This document shows, one piece after another, positions 54,992 through 62,975 of a DNA stretch of 64,000 nt. The position numbers and the translations under genes are program-made. The stretch is taken from positions 1-64,000 of the forward strand of contig NZ_JANURM010000005.1 in NCBI RefSeq assembly GCF_030249845.1, given 5' to 3'. The notes beneath the pieces are model-generated. The model was not told the DNA's origin. It saw only the letters and a list, made by a program, of their open reading frames with translations, and searched no databases. Every line of letters begins with the position of its first letter. The stretch's first letter is position 1. Origin of the DNA: Campylobacter gastrosuis. GTDB taxonomy: Bacteria; Campylobacterota; Campylobacteria; Campylobacterales; Campylobacteraceae.

Positions 54992-56080
54992 ATGGAGATA
55001 AATTTAAAAGAAAAAGGCATCATAAAACGGCTAACAAACAAAACATTTTGCTTTGATGAACGCCTAAAAAACGGCTTTTTTACCGCTACATATTTTTTAA
55101 AAGTGCAAAAAATCATCAAGCAAAATTTAGCAAATCAAAGCGTAACAATGCAGTGGTTTTGCCGAAAAGACGGCGTAATGGTGTGCGGGGTTGATGAGAC
55201 GGTGGCACTGCTTCACACATTTGCTATTAATCCGCAATCGCTAGAAATTTTCGCCCTAAATGACGGCGATATCGTGAGTGCTTACGAGCCGGTTTTAAAA
55301 GTGCGTGGGGCGTATGAAAATTTTGGCTTTTTAGAAAATGTGATTGATGCCGTTTTAGCAAGGCGTTCAAGCGTGGCAACAAACGCTCATAACGCCGTTT
55401 TAGCCGCAAATGGCAAGGAGCTTTTTTGTATGGCTGACAGACAAGATGAAATTTTAACACAAATTGCCGATGGCTACGCTTGCTATGTCGCTGGCATAAA
55501 AAAAGTCGCAACGGACGCACTTGGAGCGTGGTGGGGCGGACGTGGCTCTGGGACAATGCCTCACGCCCTAATTCAAATGTGTGGTGGCGACGTCGTTAAG
55601 GCGTGTGAAATTTATAAAAAAACCTTCAAAGATGAAAAAATCACAGCATTAGTTGATTATAACAACGACGTAATCACGGACGCTTTGCGTGTGGCAAGGG
55701 CGTTTGGCAGCGATTTAGCAGCGGTTAGGGTTGATACATCGGCTAATTTAATTGATAAATTTTTTAACGACAAGGACACGAGCGGATTTGACCCAAAAGG
55801 TGTCTGCCCGGAGCTTATTTTTGCCCTAAGAAAAGCACTTGATGATAGCGGTTTTAGCTGGGTTAAAATAGTCGTTAGCTCTGGCTTTACGCCCCAAAAA
55901 ATCGCACTTTTTGAAGCAAAAAACTGCCCTGTTGATACTTATGGCGTCGGTAGCTTTTTGGTTAAAAACGACACGTGCGGATTTACTGGCGATTTGGTTG
56001 AGCTAAATGGCAAAGATGAGGCGAAATTTGGGCGAAAAAACGTCCGCTCGGATAGGTTAGAGCTAGTTAGCTTTGTTTAA
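54992..56080 (+). CDS. pncB: Nicotinate phosphoribosyltransferase
   Basis: 362 residues. The NAPRTase/QAPRTase-like barrel is recognised from ATNAHNAVLAANGK, GGRGSGTMPHALIQMCGGD, ALVDYNNDVITDALRVA and the late VVSSGFTPQKI, DTYGVGSFLV. It makes nicotinate mononucleotide from nicotinate and PRPP for NAD salvage. It is shorter than E. coli PncB (about 400 residues). AAAGG precedes the ATG. Confidence 0.85.
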   Translation: MEINLKEKGIIKRLTNKTFCFDERLKNGFFTATYFLKVQKIIKQNLANQSVTMQWFCRKDGVMVCGVDETVALLHTFAINPQSLEIFALNDGDIVSAYEPVLKVRGAYENFGFLENVIDAVLARRSSVATNAHNAVLAANGKELFCMADRQDEILTQIADGYACYVAGIKKVATDALGAWWGGRGSGTMPHALIQMCGGDVVKACEIYKKTFKDEKITALVDYNNDVITDALRVARAFGSDLAAVRVDTSANLIDKFFNDKDTSGFDPKGVCPELIFALRKALDDSGFSWVKIVVSSGFTPQKIALFEAKNCPVDTYGVGSFLVKNDTCGFTGDLVELNGKDEAKFGRKNVRSDRLELVSFV

Positions 56081-56116
56081 AAATTTTTTGCTATCATAAG
56101 CCAAAAAGGATAAAAA

Positions 56117-56755
56117 ATGGTAGAAAATTTAGCAATGTTTAAAAATTTAGATAAAAAAGAGTTGGAGCGGTTAAACGAGATAAGTATCGTAAAAAAATAC
56201 AAAAAAGGCGAGTTTTTATTTATGGAGGGCGATGAGCCAAAGTGGCTTCTTTTCTTACTCTCTGGCTCGGTTAGGCTCTATAAAAGCTCAGCAAAGGGCA
56301 AAGAGATTTTCTTGCACCAGCTTGTGCCACTAAATTTCATCGCCGAACTTGCAAATTTTGAAAATATCCCCTACCCTGCAACGGCGATTTTTAGCATATC
56401 TGGCGAGGTTTTAAAGATTGATTATGCTAAATTTTGCGATGAGTTTTTAACAAATCCAAAAATCTCAATGCAAATCATAAAATCACTCTCACAAAAGCTA
56501 AAAATCACGAGCGAAATTTTGCACCAAGAGCTTGTTTTAAGCTCAGAAGCAAGGGTTGCTAAATTTATAGTAGAAAACGAAGATCTCTTTAACGAGCTAA
56601 AACACACAAAAATCGCCTCAATCCTAAATATCACACCAGAAACATTTTCAAGAATTCTTAATAAATTTAAAACATCAAATTTAATTGAACTAAGCCCAAG
56701 CAACACAATCATCGCAAAAGACGAAATAAATTTACAAGGCATATATGAAAATTGA
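56117..56755 (+). CDS. Crp/Fnr-family transcription regulator, no iron-sulfur cysteines
   Basis: 212 residues: a cyclic-nucleotide-binding-like beta-roll (about 10-115; KYKKGEFLFMEGDEPKWL), a dimer helix and a C-terminal winged helix. The recognition helix reads ITPETFSRILNKF, giving the ExxSR arrangement by which FNR reads TTGAT half-sites. It has no N-terminal cysteine cluster (only one Cys, near residue 103), so oxygen sensing through [4Fe-4S] is unlikely; a haem or NO signal, as in NssR/Dnr types, is possible. It is encoded just upstream of haoCA, whose promoter has a perfect TTGAT-N4-ATCAA box. Confidence 0.88.
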   Translation: MVENLAMFKNLDKKELERLNEISIVKKYKKGEFLFMEGDEPKWLLFLLSGSVRLYKSSAKGKEIFLHQLVPLNFIAELANFENIPYPATAIFSISGEVLKIDYAKFCDEFLTNPKISMQIIKSLSQKLKITSEILHQELVLSSEARVAKFIVENEDLFNELKHTKIASILNITPETFSRILNKFKTSNLIELSPSNTIIAKDEINLQGIYEN

Positions 56756-56778
56756 AAGTAAATATCATATAAATTTCA

Positions 56779-56792
56779 TTGATATAAATCAA
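56779..56792 (+). promoter_or_regulatory. FNR-type box upstream of haoCA
   Basis: TTGAT-ATAA-ATCAA, a perfect palindromic FNR consensus. Its centre lies 41.5 bp before a start site predicted 7 nt after the TATAAT at 56815-56820, the classic class II activator position. Confidence 0.8.
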
Positions 56793-56814
56793 CTTCGTTT
56801 AATTTAAATTTTAC

Positions 56815-56820
56815 TATAAT
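56815..56820 (+). promoter_or_regulatory. -10 box of haoCA
   Basis: TATAAT 66 nt before the TTG start of haoC and 22 nt after the FNR box. Confidence 0.7.
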
Positions 56821-56886
56821 TCACAATTAAAAAATCTATTTTATATTCTAAATCTAAGTTTAATATAAAATTTACGGAGGTGCTAA

Positions 56887-57459
56887 TTGCCAAACACGAA
56901 AAAGAAAATTTTTGTATGGTCATCTGTCATAGTTGGCGTCATCATCGGACTTATCGCCTCTATGGGCGTAGCTGATGTGCTTCACGCCACTGGTAGCGGA
57001 TATACTTGCACGATGTGCCACACGATGGACGCTATGAACGCTGCCTACCACGAAGACACGCACGGCGGTAAAAACAAGCTAGGCATAAAAGCCGAATGCT
57101 CAGCCTGTCACCTTGACCACACGAGTGCTTACACATATGTTTTAACAAAAATCAAAGTCTCCATAAATGATGGATATAAGACCTTTTTTACCGATACAGA
57201 TAAGATTGACTGGCAAAAAAAGCGTGAGCACCGCTCACACTTTGTCTATGATAGTGGCTGTCTGACCTGTCACTCAAATTTAAAGGATGTCATCCAAGCT
57301 GGTAAGTCCTTTTTGCCTCACCGAGAGTATTTTATTTTAGGTAATAAAAACAACAAAACCTGTGTTGATTGCCACGAAAATGTCGGGCATAAAAATTTAG
57401 GTTTTCACATTGATAAAGCAGAAAAATTAAAAATAGAAAAAACAACTTCAAAGGAGTAA
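56887..57459 (+). CDS. haoC: Tetraheme NapC/NirT-family quinol dehydrogenase HaoC
   Basis: 190 residues from a TTG start with GGAGG 5 nt before it. One N-terminal membrane helix (about 8-28) anchors a periplasmic domain with four CxxCH haem sites at about residues 41, 71, 125 and 159. Such proteins take electrons from menaquinol. NrfH is the close alternative, but the partner encoded 3 nt downstream is an octaheme Hao-type protein, so haoC fits better. Confidence 0.88.
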   Translation: MPNTKKKIFVWSSVIVGVIIGLIASMGVADVLHATGSGYTCTMCHTMDAMNAAYHEDTHGGKNKLGIKAECSACHLDHTSAYTYVLTKIKVSINDGYKTFFTDTDKIDWQKKREHRSHFVYDSGCLTCHSNLKDVIQAGKSFLPHREYFILGNKNNKTCVDCHENVGHKNLGFHIDKAEKLKIEKTTSKE

Positions 57460-57462
57460 AAA

Positions 57463-58824
57463 ATGTTTAAACAAGTTGCTATACTTTTAGCCTGTCTGAT
57501 GTCGTTTGTCTTTGCAAATGCCGATACAAACGAATCTGTAAAGCTAAACCTTGTTAAAAATATCAAGGTAAATCACAAGCTTGACCCACTCTCAAAAAGC
57601 TGTGTCGAGTGTCACGCCGAGAAAACACCGGGCGTTGTGGCTGACTGGAAACAATCTCGTCACGCACACGCAGGTGTAAGCTGTATGGACTGCCACTCGG
57701 TAAATGCTGATAATCCTATGGCATCAGCCAAGGTGCATCCAAAGGACTCAAACAACTACGTTTCAATGCTAGTAAGCCCAAAAACCTGTGCTAAATGCCA
57801 CCAAAACGAAGTTAAAGAGTTTGAAGAGAGCGGTCACGCAAGAGGTGCTATGCAAATGTATGCAAAGCCGGGTATGGTTAAGCTAATGTATCACTACGAA
57901 GGTGCTGATCATCCAGAATACAAAATGACGCCTGATACCACTGGCTGTGCTATGTGTCACGGCACTATCATCAAGCTTGACGCTGATAAAAAGCCGACCC
58001 CTGAAACTTGGCCGACATACGGCGTAGGCACGGTCTATCCTGACGGCGGAGTTGGCGGTTGTAAATCTTGCCACACTATGCACAAATTTAGCATAGCAGA
58101 GGCTAGAAAACCAGCAGCTTGTGCATCTTGCCACTTAGGGCCAGATCACCCAGATATTGAGATTTTTAACAACTCAAAACACGGACACGTATTTAATTCA
58201 GAAGGTCACACTTGGAATTACGACAGTGCTCCAAACACTTGGGATGTGCCTGATTTTAGAGCTCCGACTTGCTCGGCTTGCCATATGAGCGGTGTTGGCG
58301 AAGCGGTATCAACTCACAACGTTTCAAGACGCCTAAAATACAACCTTTGGTCGCCACGCTCTAACCTAAGAACTGGCGGCGTTGATAAGGCTGTTGAGGA
58401 CTACAAAAAAACTGGCAAACTAAATGTCGGCACACCACTAGCTGGACACCCAAGCGGCGACCCTGAAAAGGCACGTGCTGAGATGAAGCTAGTTTGTAAA
58501 GTCTGCCACAGCACGACAAGCACGGATAATTTCTTTGTAATGGCTGATAAACACGTTGAGCTTTACAATGTATATTTTGATGAAGCTAAAAAAATGCTTG
58601 ATGACTTAAAGGCTAAGAATTTACTTCTTGAAGATGAGTGGTCTGACGAATTCCAAGAGATTTACTACCACTTATGGCACCACGAAGGTCGCCGTATGAG
58701 ACAAGGTGCGTTGATGAATGCCCCTGACTATGCTCACTGGCACGGAGTATTTGAGGTTAAAAACGACATCAGAAAACTTCGCAAAATCTACAAAGAACGC
58801 ATAGAAACTGGTAAAATCCACTAA
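57463..58824 (+). CDS. haoA: Octaheme hydroxylamine-oxidoreductase-like nitrite reductase
   Basis: 453 residues with a signal peptide (cleavage near VFANA|DTN) and eight CxxCH sites at about residues 47, 74, 109, 162, 200, 220, 270 and 345, then a helical C-terminal region without haems. NrfA would have five haems including CxxCK, so this is the octaheme HAO family. In epsilonproteobacteria, Hao is reported to reduce nitrite (and hydroxylamine) to ammonium with electrons from HaoC. It is periplasmic, co-transcribed with haoC and closed by a strong terminator. Confidence 0.9.
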   Translation: MFKQVAILLACLMSFVFANADTNESVKLNLVKNIKVNHKLDPLSKSCVECHAEKTPGVVADWKQSRHAHAGVSCMDCHSVNADNPMASAKVHPKDSNNYVSMLVSPKTCAKCHQNEVKEFEESGHARGAMQMYAKPGMVKLMYHYEGADHPEYKMTPDTTGCAMCHGTIIKLDADKKPTPETWPTYGVGTVYPDGGVGGCKSCHTMHKFSIAEARKPAACASCHLGPDHPDIEIFNNSKHGHVFNSEGHTWNYDSAPNTWDVPDFRAPTCSACHMSGVGEAVSTHNVSRRLKYNLWSPRSNLRTGGVDKAVEDYKKTGKLNVGTPLAGHPSGDPEKARAEMKLVCKVCHSTTSTDNFFVMADKHVELYNVYFDEAKKMLDDLKAKNLLLEDEWSDEFQEIYYHLWHHEGRRMRQGALMNAPDYAHWHGVFEVKNDIRKLRKIYKERIETGKIH

Positions 58825-58850
58825 AATTCTAGGGCTTTTGCCCTAGAATT
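58825..58850 (+). terminator. Intrinsic terminator after haoA
   Basis: 11-bp stem AATTCTAGGGC / GCCCTAGAATT with a TTTT loop, starting right after the haoA stop and followed by CTCACTTTTATTTTC. Confidence 0.9.
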
Positions 58851-58883
58851 CTCACTTTTATTTTCTTTTTCACATAATTTTTA

Positions 58884-58889
58884 TATAAT
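58884..58889 (+). promoter_or_regulatory. -10 box almost at the gmhB start codon
   Basis: TATAAT ending 6 nt before the ATG at 58896. Transcription would start at about the A of the ATG, and no Shine-Dalgarno is visible. Confidence 0.5.
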
Positions 58890-58895
58890 TTTTTT

Positions 58896-59402
58896 ATGAA
58901 ACAAATCAAAGCACTATTTTTAGATAGAGATGGCGTGATAAACGAGGATTTTGGCTACGTTTATAAGATTAGCGATTTTAAATTTCGCGAGGGCATTTTT
59001 ACAGCCTTGCGTGAATTTAGCGAACTTGGCTACACTATCATTGTCGTTACAAATCAATCTGGCATTGGGCGAGGCTACTACACGTTAGAGCAGTTTTTAG
59101 AATTAAACGAGTTTATGCTAAGCGAATTTAGCAAAAACGGCGTAAAAATTTCAAAAGTCTATTTTTGCCCACACGCACCAGAGGAGGATTGTGAGTGCAG
59201 AAAGCCACGTGCTGGTATGATTTTAAACGCACAAAAAGAGCTAAACGTGGATTTAAAAAACTCAATTATGATAGGCGACAAGCAAAGCGACATTGACGCT
59301 GCAAACAACGCTAAAATCGGGCTTAGCTTCTTGCTTGACGGGCAAAATTTCAAAAACGTCATTGATGTTTTAGATTGGTTAAAGAGAGGTAAAATTTTAT
59401 GA
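58896..59402 (+). CDS. gmhB: D-glycero-D-manno-heptose 1,7-bisphosphate phosphatase
   Basis: 168-residue HAD phosphatase: FLDRDGVINED motif at the N-terminus, VVTNQSGIGRG, zinc ligands in CPHAPEEDCECRKP and MIGDKQSDIDAA. It removes the C7 phosphate of heptose bisphosphate on the way to ADP-heptose for LOS. It overlaps hldD by 4 nt. No ribosome-binding site is seen, so initiation may be leaderless. Confidence 0.93.
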   Translation: MKQIKALFLDRDGVINEDFGYVYKISDFKFREGIFTALREFSELGYTIIVVTNQSGIGRGYYTLEQFLELNEFMLSEFSKNGVKISKVYFCPHAPEEDCECRKPRAGMILNAQKELNVDLKNSIMIGDKQSDIDAANNAKIGLSFLLDGQNFKNVIDVLDWLKRGKIL

Positions 59403-60379
59403 AAAAACGCATAGTTATCACTGGCGGTGCTGGTTTTGTTGGCTCGGCACTTGCGCACTATTTTGATGAAAATTTCAAAAAATGCGAGGTCTTAGTCGTT
59501 GATAAATTTAGAAACGATGAAACATTTAGCAATGGCAACCTAAAAAGCTTTGGGCATTTTAAAAATCTGCTAGGTTTTAGTGGCGAAATTTTTGAGGGCG
59601 ACATAAACGAAAAACGCACCCTTAAAAAGATAGAAAACTTCGCTCCTGACGTGATTTTTCACGAAGCAGCGATATCAGATACGACCGTAAAAGAACAAGA
59701 TGAAGTCATCAGAACAAACGTAAATGCCTTTGTTGATTTGCTTGAAATTTCAAAAAATCTTGGTGCAAAAATGATCTACGCAAGCTCAGGAGCGACCTAC
59801 GGCAACGCAAAAAGTCCGCAAAAAGTGGGCGAGTGTGAAAACCCGAACAACGTCTATGGATTTTCAAAATTGGCAATGGATAAAATCGCCGCAAAATACG
59901 CAAATAACGGCTCTGACGTGGTAGGACTTAGATATTTTAATGTCTATGGCAAGGGCGAGTTTTTCAAAAACAAAACCGCCTCAATGGTGCTTCAATTTGG
60001 ACTTCAAATTTTAAGTGGCAAAGCCCCACGCCTTTTTGAAAACAGCGATCAAATAAAGCGCGATTTTGTCTATATAAAAGATATAATTAACGCAAATTTT
60101 CTAGCCATAAACGCAAAAAGTGGCGTCTATAACGTAGGCACTGGCACGGCAAGAAGCTTTCAAGAGATCGCTGACATTTTACAGCGTGAGCTTGGCACAA
60201 ACTACGGCAGCGAGTATATCAAAAACCCATTTGTTGGCTCATATCAGTTTCACACAGAAGCCGACATAGCACCGACAAAATCGGCACTTGGCTATGAGAG
60301 CAGGTGGAGCTTAGAAGAGGGCATAAGAGATTATGCACCAGAGATAAAAAGAATTTTTAAAGAAGAATTAAATGGATAA
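59399..60379 (+). CDS. hldD: ADP-glyceromanno-heptose 6-epimerase
   Basis: 326-residue short-chain dehydrogenase-fold epimerase: GGAGFVGSAL NADP site, ASSGATYGN and the YGFSKLAMD active-site motif. It converts ADP-D-glycero- to ADP-L-glycero-manno-heptose, the WaaC substrate. It overlaps gmhB by 4 nt and hldE by 8 nt. Confidence 0.94.
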   Translation: MKKRIVITGGAGFVGSALAHYFDENFKKCEVLVVDKFRNDETFSNGNLKSFGHFKNLLGFSGEIFEGDINEKRTLKKIENFAPDVIFHEAAISDTTVKEQDEVIRTNVNAFVDLLEISKNLGAKMIYASSGATYGNAKSPQKVGECENPNNVYGFSKLAMDKIAAKYANNGSDVVGLRYFNVYGKGEFFKNKTASMVLQFGLQILSGKAPRLFENSDQIKRDFVYIKDIINANFLAINAKSGVYNVGTGTARSFQEIADILQRELGTNYGSEYIKNPFVGSYQFHTEADIAPTKSALGYESRWSLEEGIRDYAPEIKRIFKEELNG

Positions 60380-61784
60380 AAACGTGAAAATTTTAGTCGT
60401 TGGCGATCTGATGCTTGATCATTATGTTTGGGGCAGTTGCGATAGAATTTCGCCAGAAGCCCCAGTGCAAGTCGTTAAGATTAAAAACGAAACCCACAGG
60501 CTTGGTGGCGCTGGTAACGTGGTTTGCAACCTAATCTCGCTCGGTGCAAACGTGAGCGTGGCTAGTGTTTTAGGCGATGATGATACTGGCAAAAAGATAC
60601 GCCAAAATTTAGAAAATTTAGGTGCAAACACCTCGCTTATTTTAAACGAAAACGGCAGAGAAAGCTCACTAAAAAGCCGTGTAATGGCTACTCATCAGCA
60701 AGTTGTCAGAATTGATAAAGAAAGCACTGGCAAGATAAAATGTGAGAGTGAGTTTGCACAAAATGTCATTAAAAATTTAAGCGGTTTTAGCGTGGTTTTG
60801 CTAAGCGATTACGGCAAAGGCGTGCTTACAAAGGACGTCTGCCAAAGCATAATAAAAGCGTGTAAAGCCCTAAATATAGCGGTTTTAATTGACCCAAAGG
60901 GAAGCGACTACTCAAAATACAAGGGTGCAACGCTTCTAACGCCAAATAAAAAAGAGGCAAGCGAAGCAACCGGCATAAAAATTGACAACAAAGAAAATCT
61001 TTTAAACGCCATAAAGTGGCTAAAAAACGAGATAGAGCTGGAATTTTCGCTAATTACGCTCTCAGAAGAGGGCATTGCGCTTTTTGAAAACGAGCTAGAA
61101 ATTTTCCCAGCCGAGGGCAAAGAGGTCTTTGACGTCACGGGTGCTGGCGATACCGTTTTAGCCACGCTTGGCTTTATGTTAGCCACGAAAGCTGACATAA
61201 AAGACGCCATAAAAACGGCAAACCTAGCTGCCGCCGTGGTCGTGGCAAAAATCGGCTCGGCAACTGCCACGTTTAGCGAAATTGAGGAGCTTTTAAGAAG
61301 CCGTGCAAACGCTGATTTTGAGCATAAGATAAAAACAGCCGAGCAGACGCTTGAAATTTTATCTCGTAGGGGCGAGAAAAAGCTAGTTTTTACAAACGGC
61401 TGCTTTGATATTTTGCACGTCGGACACGTCAGATACCTCTCAAAAGCACGTGATTTTGGCGATATTTTAGTCGTTGGCTTAAACTCAGACGCCTCGGTTA
61501 AACGGCTAAAAGGCGAGACCAGACCGATAAATTCGCAAACTGACAGAGCCATAATGCTTAGCTCACTTGGCTTTGTTGATTATGTCGTGATTTTTGATGA
61601 GGACACACCTCTTGATTTAATCACAAAACTTCGCCCTGACATACTCGTAAAAGGCGCTGACTACGAGGGCAAACACGTGGTCGGCAGCGAGATCGTGCCT
61701 GACGTTAGGCTCGTTGAGTTTGTAGAGGGCAAAAGCACAACAAACGTAATAAATAGGATAGAAAATGCAAAATTTAATAGCTAA
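60372..61784 (+). CDS. hldE: Bifunctional heptose 7-phosphate kinase / 1-phosphate adenylyltransferase
   Basis: 470 residues. The N-terminal ribokinase-like domain ([24 protein letters not shown] near residue 256) is followed by a C-terminal nucleotidyltransferase domain ([17 protein letters not shown] near residue 341). It carries out two steps of ADP-heptose synthesis. It overlaps hldD by 8 nt and gmhA by 20 nt. Confidence 0.95.
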   Translation: MDKNVKILVVGDLMLDHYVWGSCDRISPEAPVQVVKIKNETHRLGGAGNVVCNLISLGANVSVASVLGDDDTGKKIRQNLENLGANTSLILNENGRESSLKSRVMATHQQVVRIDKESTGKIKCESEFAQNVIKNLSGFSVVLLSDYGKGVLTKDVCQSIIKACKALNIAVLIDPKGSDYSKYKGATLLTPNKKEASEATGIKIDNKENLLNAIKWLKNEIELEFSLITLSEEGIALFENELEIFPAEGKEVFDVTGAGDTVLATLGFMLATKADIKDAIKTANLAAAVVVAKIGSATATFSEIEELLRSRANADFEHKIKTAEQTLEILSRRGEKKLVFTNGCFDILHVGHVRYLSKARDFGDILVVGLNSDASVKRLKGETRPINSQTDRAIMLSSLGFVDYVVIFDEDTPLDLITKLRPDILVKGADYEGKHVVGSEIVPDVRLVEFVEGKSTTNVINRIENAKFNS

Positions 61785-62334
61785 CGAGCTAAACGCTCAC
61801 ATACAAACAGCCCAAAAAATGGGCGAAATTAGGGGCGACCTTCAAAAGGCGTGTGAGATGGTAGTAGATACCCTAAAAAATGGGGGCAAAATTTTAATCT
61901 GTGGTAATGGTGGCTCAGCAGCTGACGCCCAGCACTTTGCAGCCGAGCTAACCGGCAGATATAAAACCGAACGACTGGGTTTGCCTGCTATCGCCCTTAC
62001 CACCGATACATCGGCACTTACAGCTATTGGCAACGACTACGGATACGATTTGGTTTTTTCTCGCCAGACACAAGCCCTTGCAAGAAGTGGCGACCTACTA
62101 GTAGCTATCTCAACTAGTGGCAATAGTAAAAATGTCCTAAACGCCATAGAAGTGGCTAAAAAACTAGGCATAAAAACACTAGGGCTTTCAGGCAAAGGTG
62201 GCGGAGCGATGAGTGAGATGTGTGAGTTAAATTTAGTAATGCCCACAAACGATACACCACGCATTCAGGAGATGCATATCTTTTGCATACATACGATTTG
62301 TCAGGCTGTTGATGAAGCGTTTTTGGTGCGATAG
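61765..62334 (+). CDS. gmhA: Sedoheptulose 7-phosphate isomerase
   Basis: 189-residue SIS-domain protein with [20 protein letters not shown] near residue 49 and [14 protein letters not shown] near residue 115. It makes D-glycero-D-manno-heptose 7-phosphate, the first step of ADP-heptose synthesis. AGGA lies 6 nt before the ATG inside hldE. The stop codon sits in the loop of the terminator hairpin. Confidence 0.95.
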   Translation: MQNLIANELNAHIQTAQKMGEIRGDLQKACEMVVDTLKNGGKILICGNGGSAADAQHFAAELTGRYKTERLGLPAIALTTDTSALTAIGNDYGYDLVFSRQTQALARSGDLLVAISTSGNSKNVLNAIEVAKKLGIKTLGLSGKGGGAMSEMCELNLVMPTNDTPRIQEMHIFCIHTICQAVDEAFLVR

Positions 62335-62344
62335 TCGCACCAAA
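62322..62344. terminator. Terminator overlapping the gmhA stop
   Basis: 10-bp stem TTTGGTGCGA / TCGCACCAAA with the TAG stop as its 3-nt loop, followed by TTTTAA. It probably also serves the converging outer-membrane protein gene. Confidence 0.8.
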
Positions 62345-62346
62345 TT

Positions 62347-62919
62347 TTAAAATTTATACGTATATCCAGCAAAAAATCCGTGATTTGTCTCTTTTAAATT
62401 TGTATCATATTTTTTGCTATATTTTGTGTAGTCAGCTTTGTAGCCAAAATCAATGGCATTATTTTCATCAAGTTCGTAAATTCCACCAAATTTAGCACCA
62501 GCGACAACGCCGTTAAAATTTACCTTGCCACTATCTTCACTGCTTTTAATATCAGCTTTTAGTCTTGAAATACCAGCATAAACACCAGCTAAAAGCTTAA
62601 AATTCTCACTCACATTTGGCGTGTAGTCGCCACCAAGAATAAAACTGTGCTTAGTCCATTTAAGCCTTACTTTATTGCCTTCGCCGTCTGCGTAGCTTTT
62701 TTTAGTCTTAAAATCATAGCCATAAGCCCCATAAGTCCTAACCAAGCCAAAGTCATAACCAGCCATTAAGTTAAGCCCAGTTTGAGCCTTGCCGACTTTA
62801 TCGCTATCTATTTTTAAATTTGATTTAAACGAATAATCGCCCTCAAACCCTACAAAAGCACTCTCTGAAAACGCCGAGCTAACAAGCAAAGACGCAACCA
62901 AACTAACAACTTTTTTCAT
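62347..62919 (-). CDS. Small outer-membrane beta-barrel protein, phase-variable promoter
   Basis: 190 residues with a signal peptide (MKKVVSLVASLLVSSAFS) and alternating hydrophobic strands suggesting an eight-stranded barrel (LMAGYDFGLVRTYGAYGYDF, GVVAGAKFGGIYELD), ending HGFFAGYTYKF. The terminal Phe is the usual barrel-assembly signal. It resembles OmpA-barrel/Opa-like porin-family proteins; function unknown. AAAGGGG precedes the ATG, and the promoter shows G9 directly before TATAAT, as for the autotransporter at 47.2 kb. Confidence 0.8.
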   Translation of the reverse strand: MKKVVSLVASLLVSSAFSESAFVGFEGDYSFKSNLKIDSDKVGKAQTGLNLMAGYDFGLVRTYGAYGYDFKTKKSYADGEGNKVRLKWTKHSFILGGDYTPNVSENFKLLAGVYAGISRLKADIKSSEDSGKVNFNGVVAGAKFGGIYELDENNAIDFGYKADYTKYSKKYDTNLKETNHGFFAGYTYKF

Positions 62920-62948
62920 AATACCCCTTTAAATAGAAATAAAATGGT

Positions 62949-62963
62949 ATTATACCCCCCCCC
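62949..62963 (-). promoter_or_regulatory. Phase-variable promoter: G9 run abutting TATAAT
   Basis: On the minus strand nine G (62963-62955) run straight into TATAAT (62954-62949), 29 nt before the outer-membrane protein ATG. AAGCTT (62972-62977) lies 17 nt upstream of the -10. Compare 47170-47199, which has the same order with 18 nt. Confidence 0.8.
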
Positions 62964-62975
62964 ATTAAAGTAAGC

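Noticed and set aside
57463..58824. Calling the octaheme protein NrfA
   Set aside because: It has eight CxxCH sites and lacks the CxxCK catalytic haem site, so it belongs to the HAO-type octaheme family.
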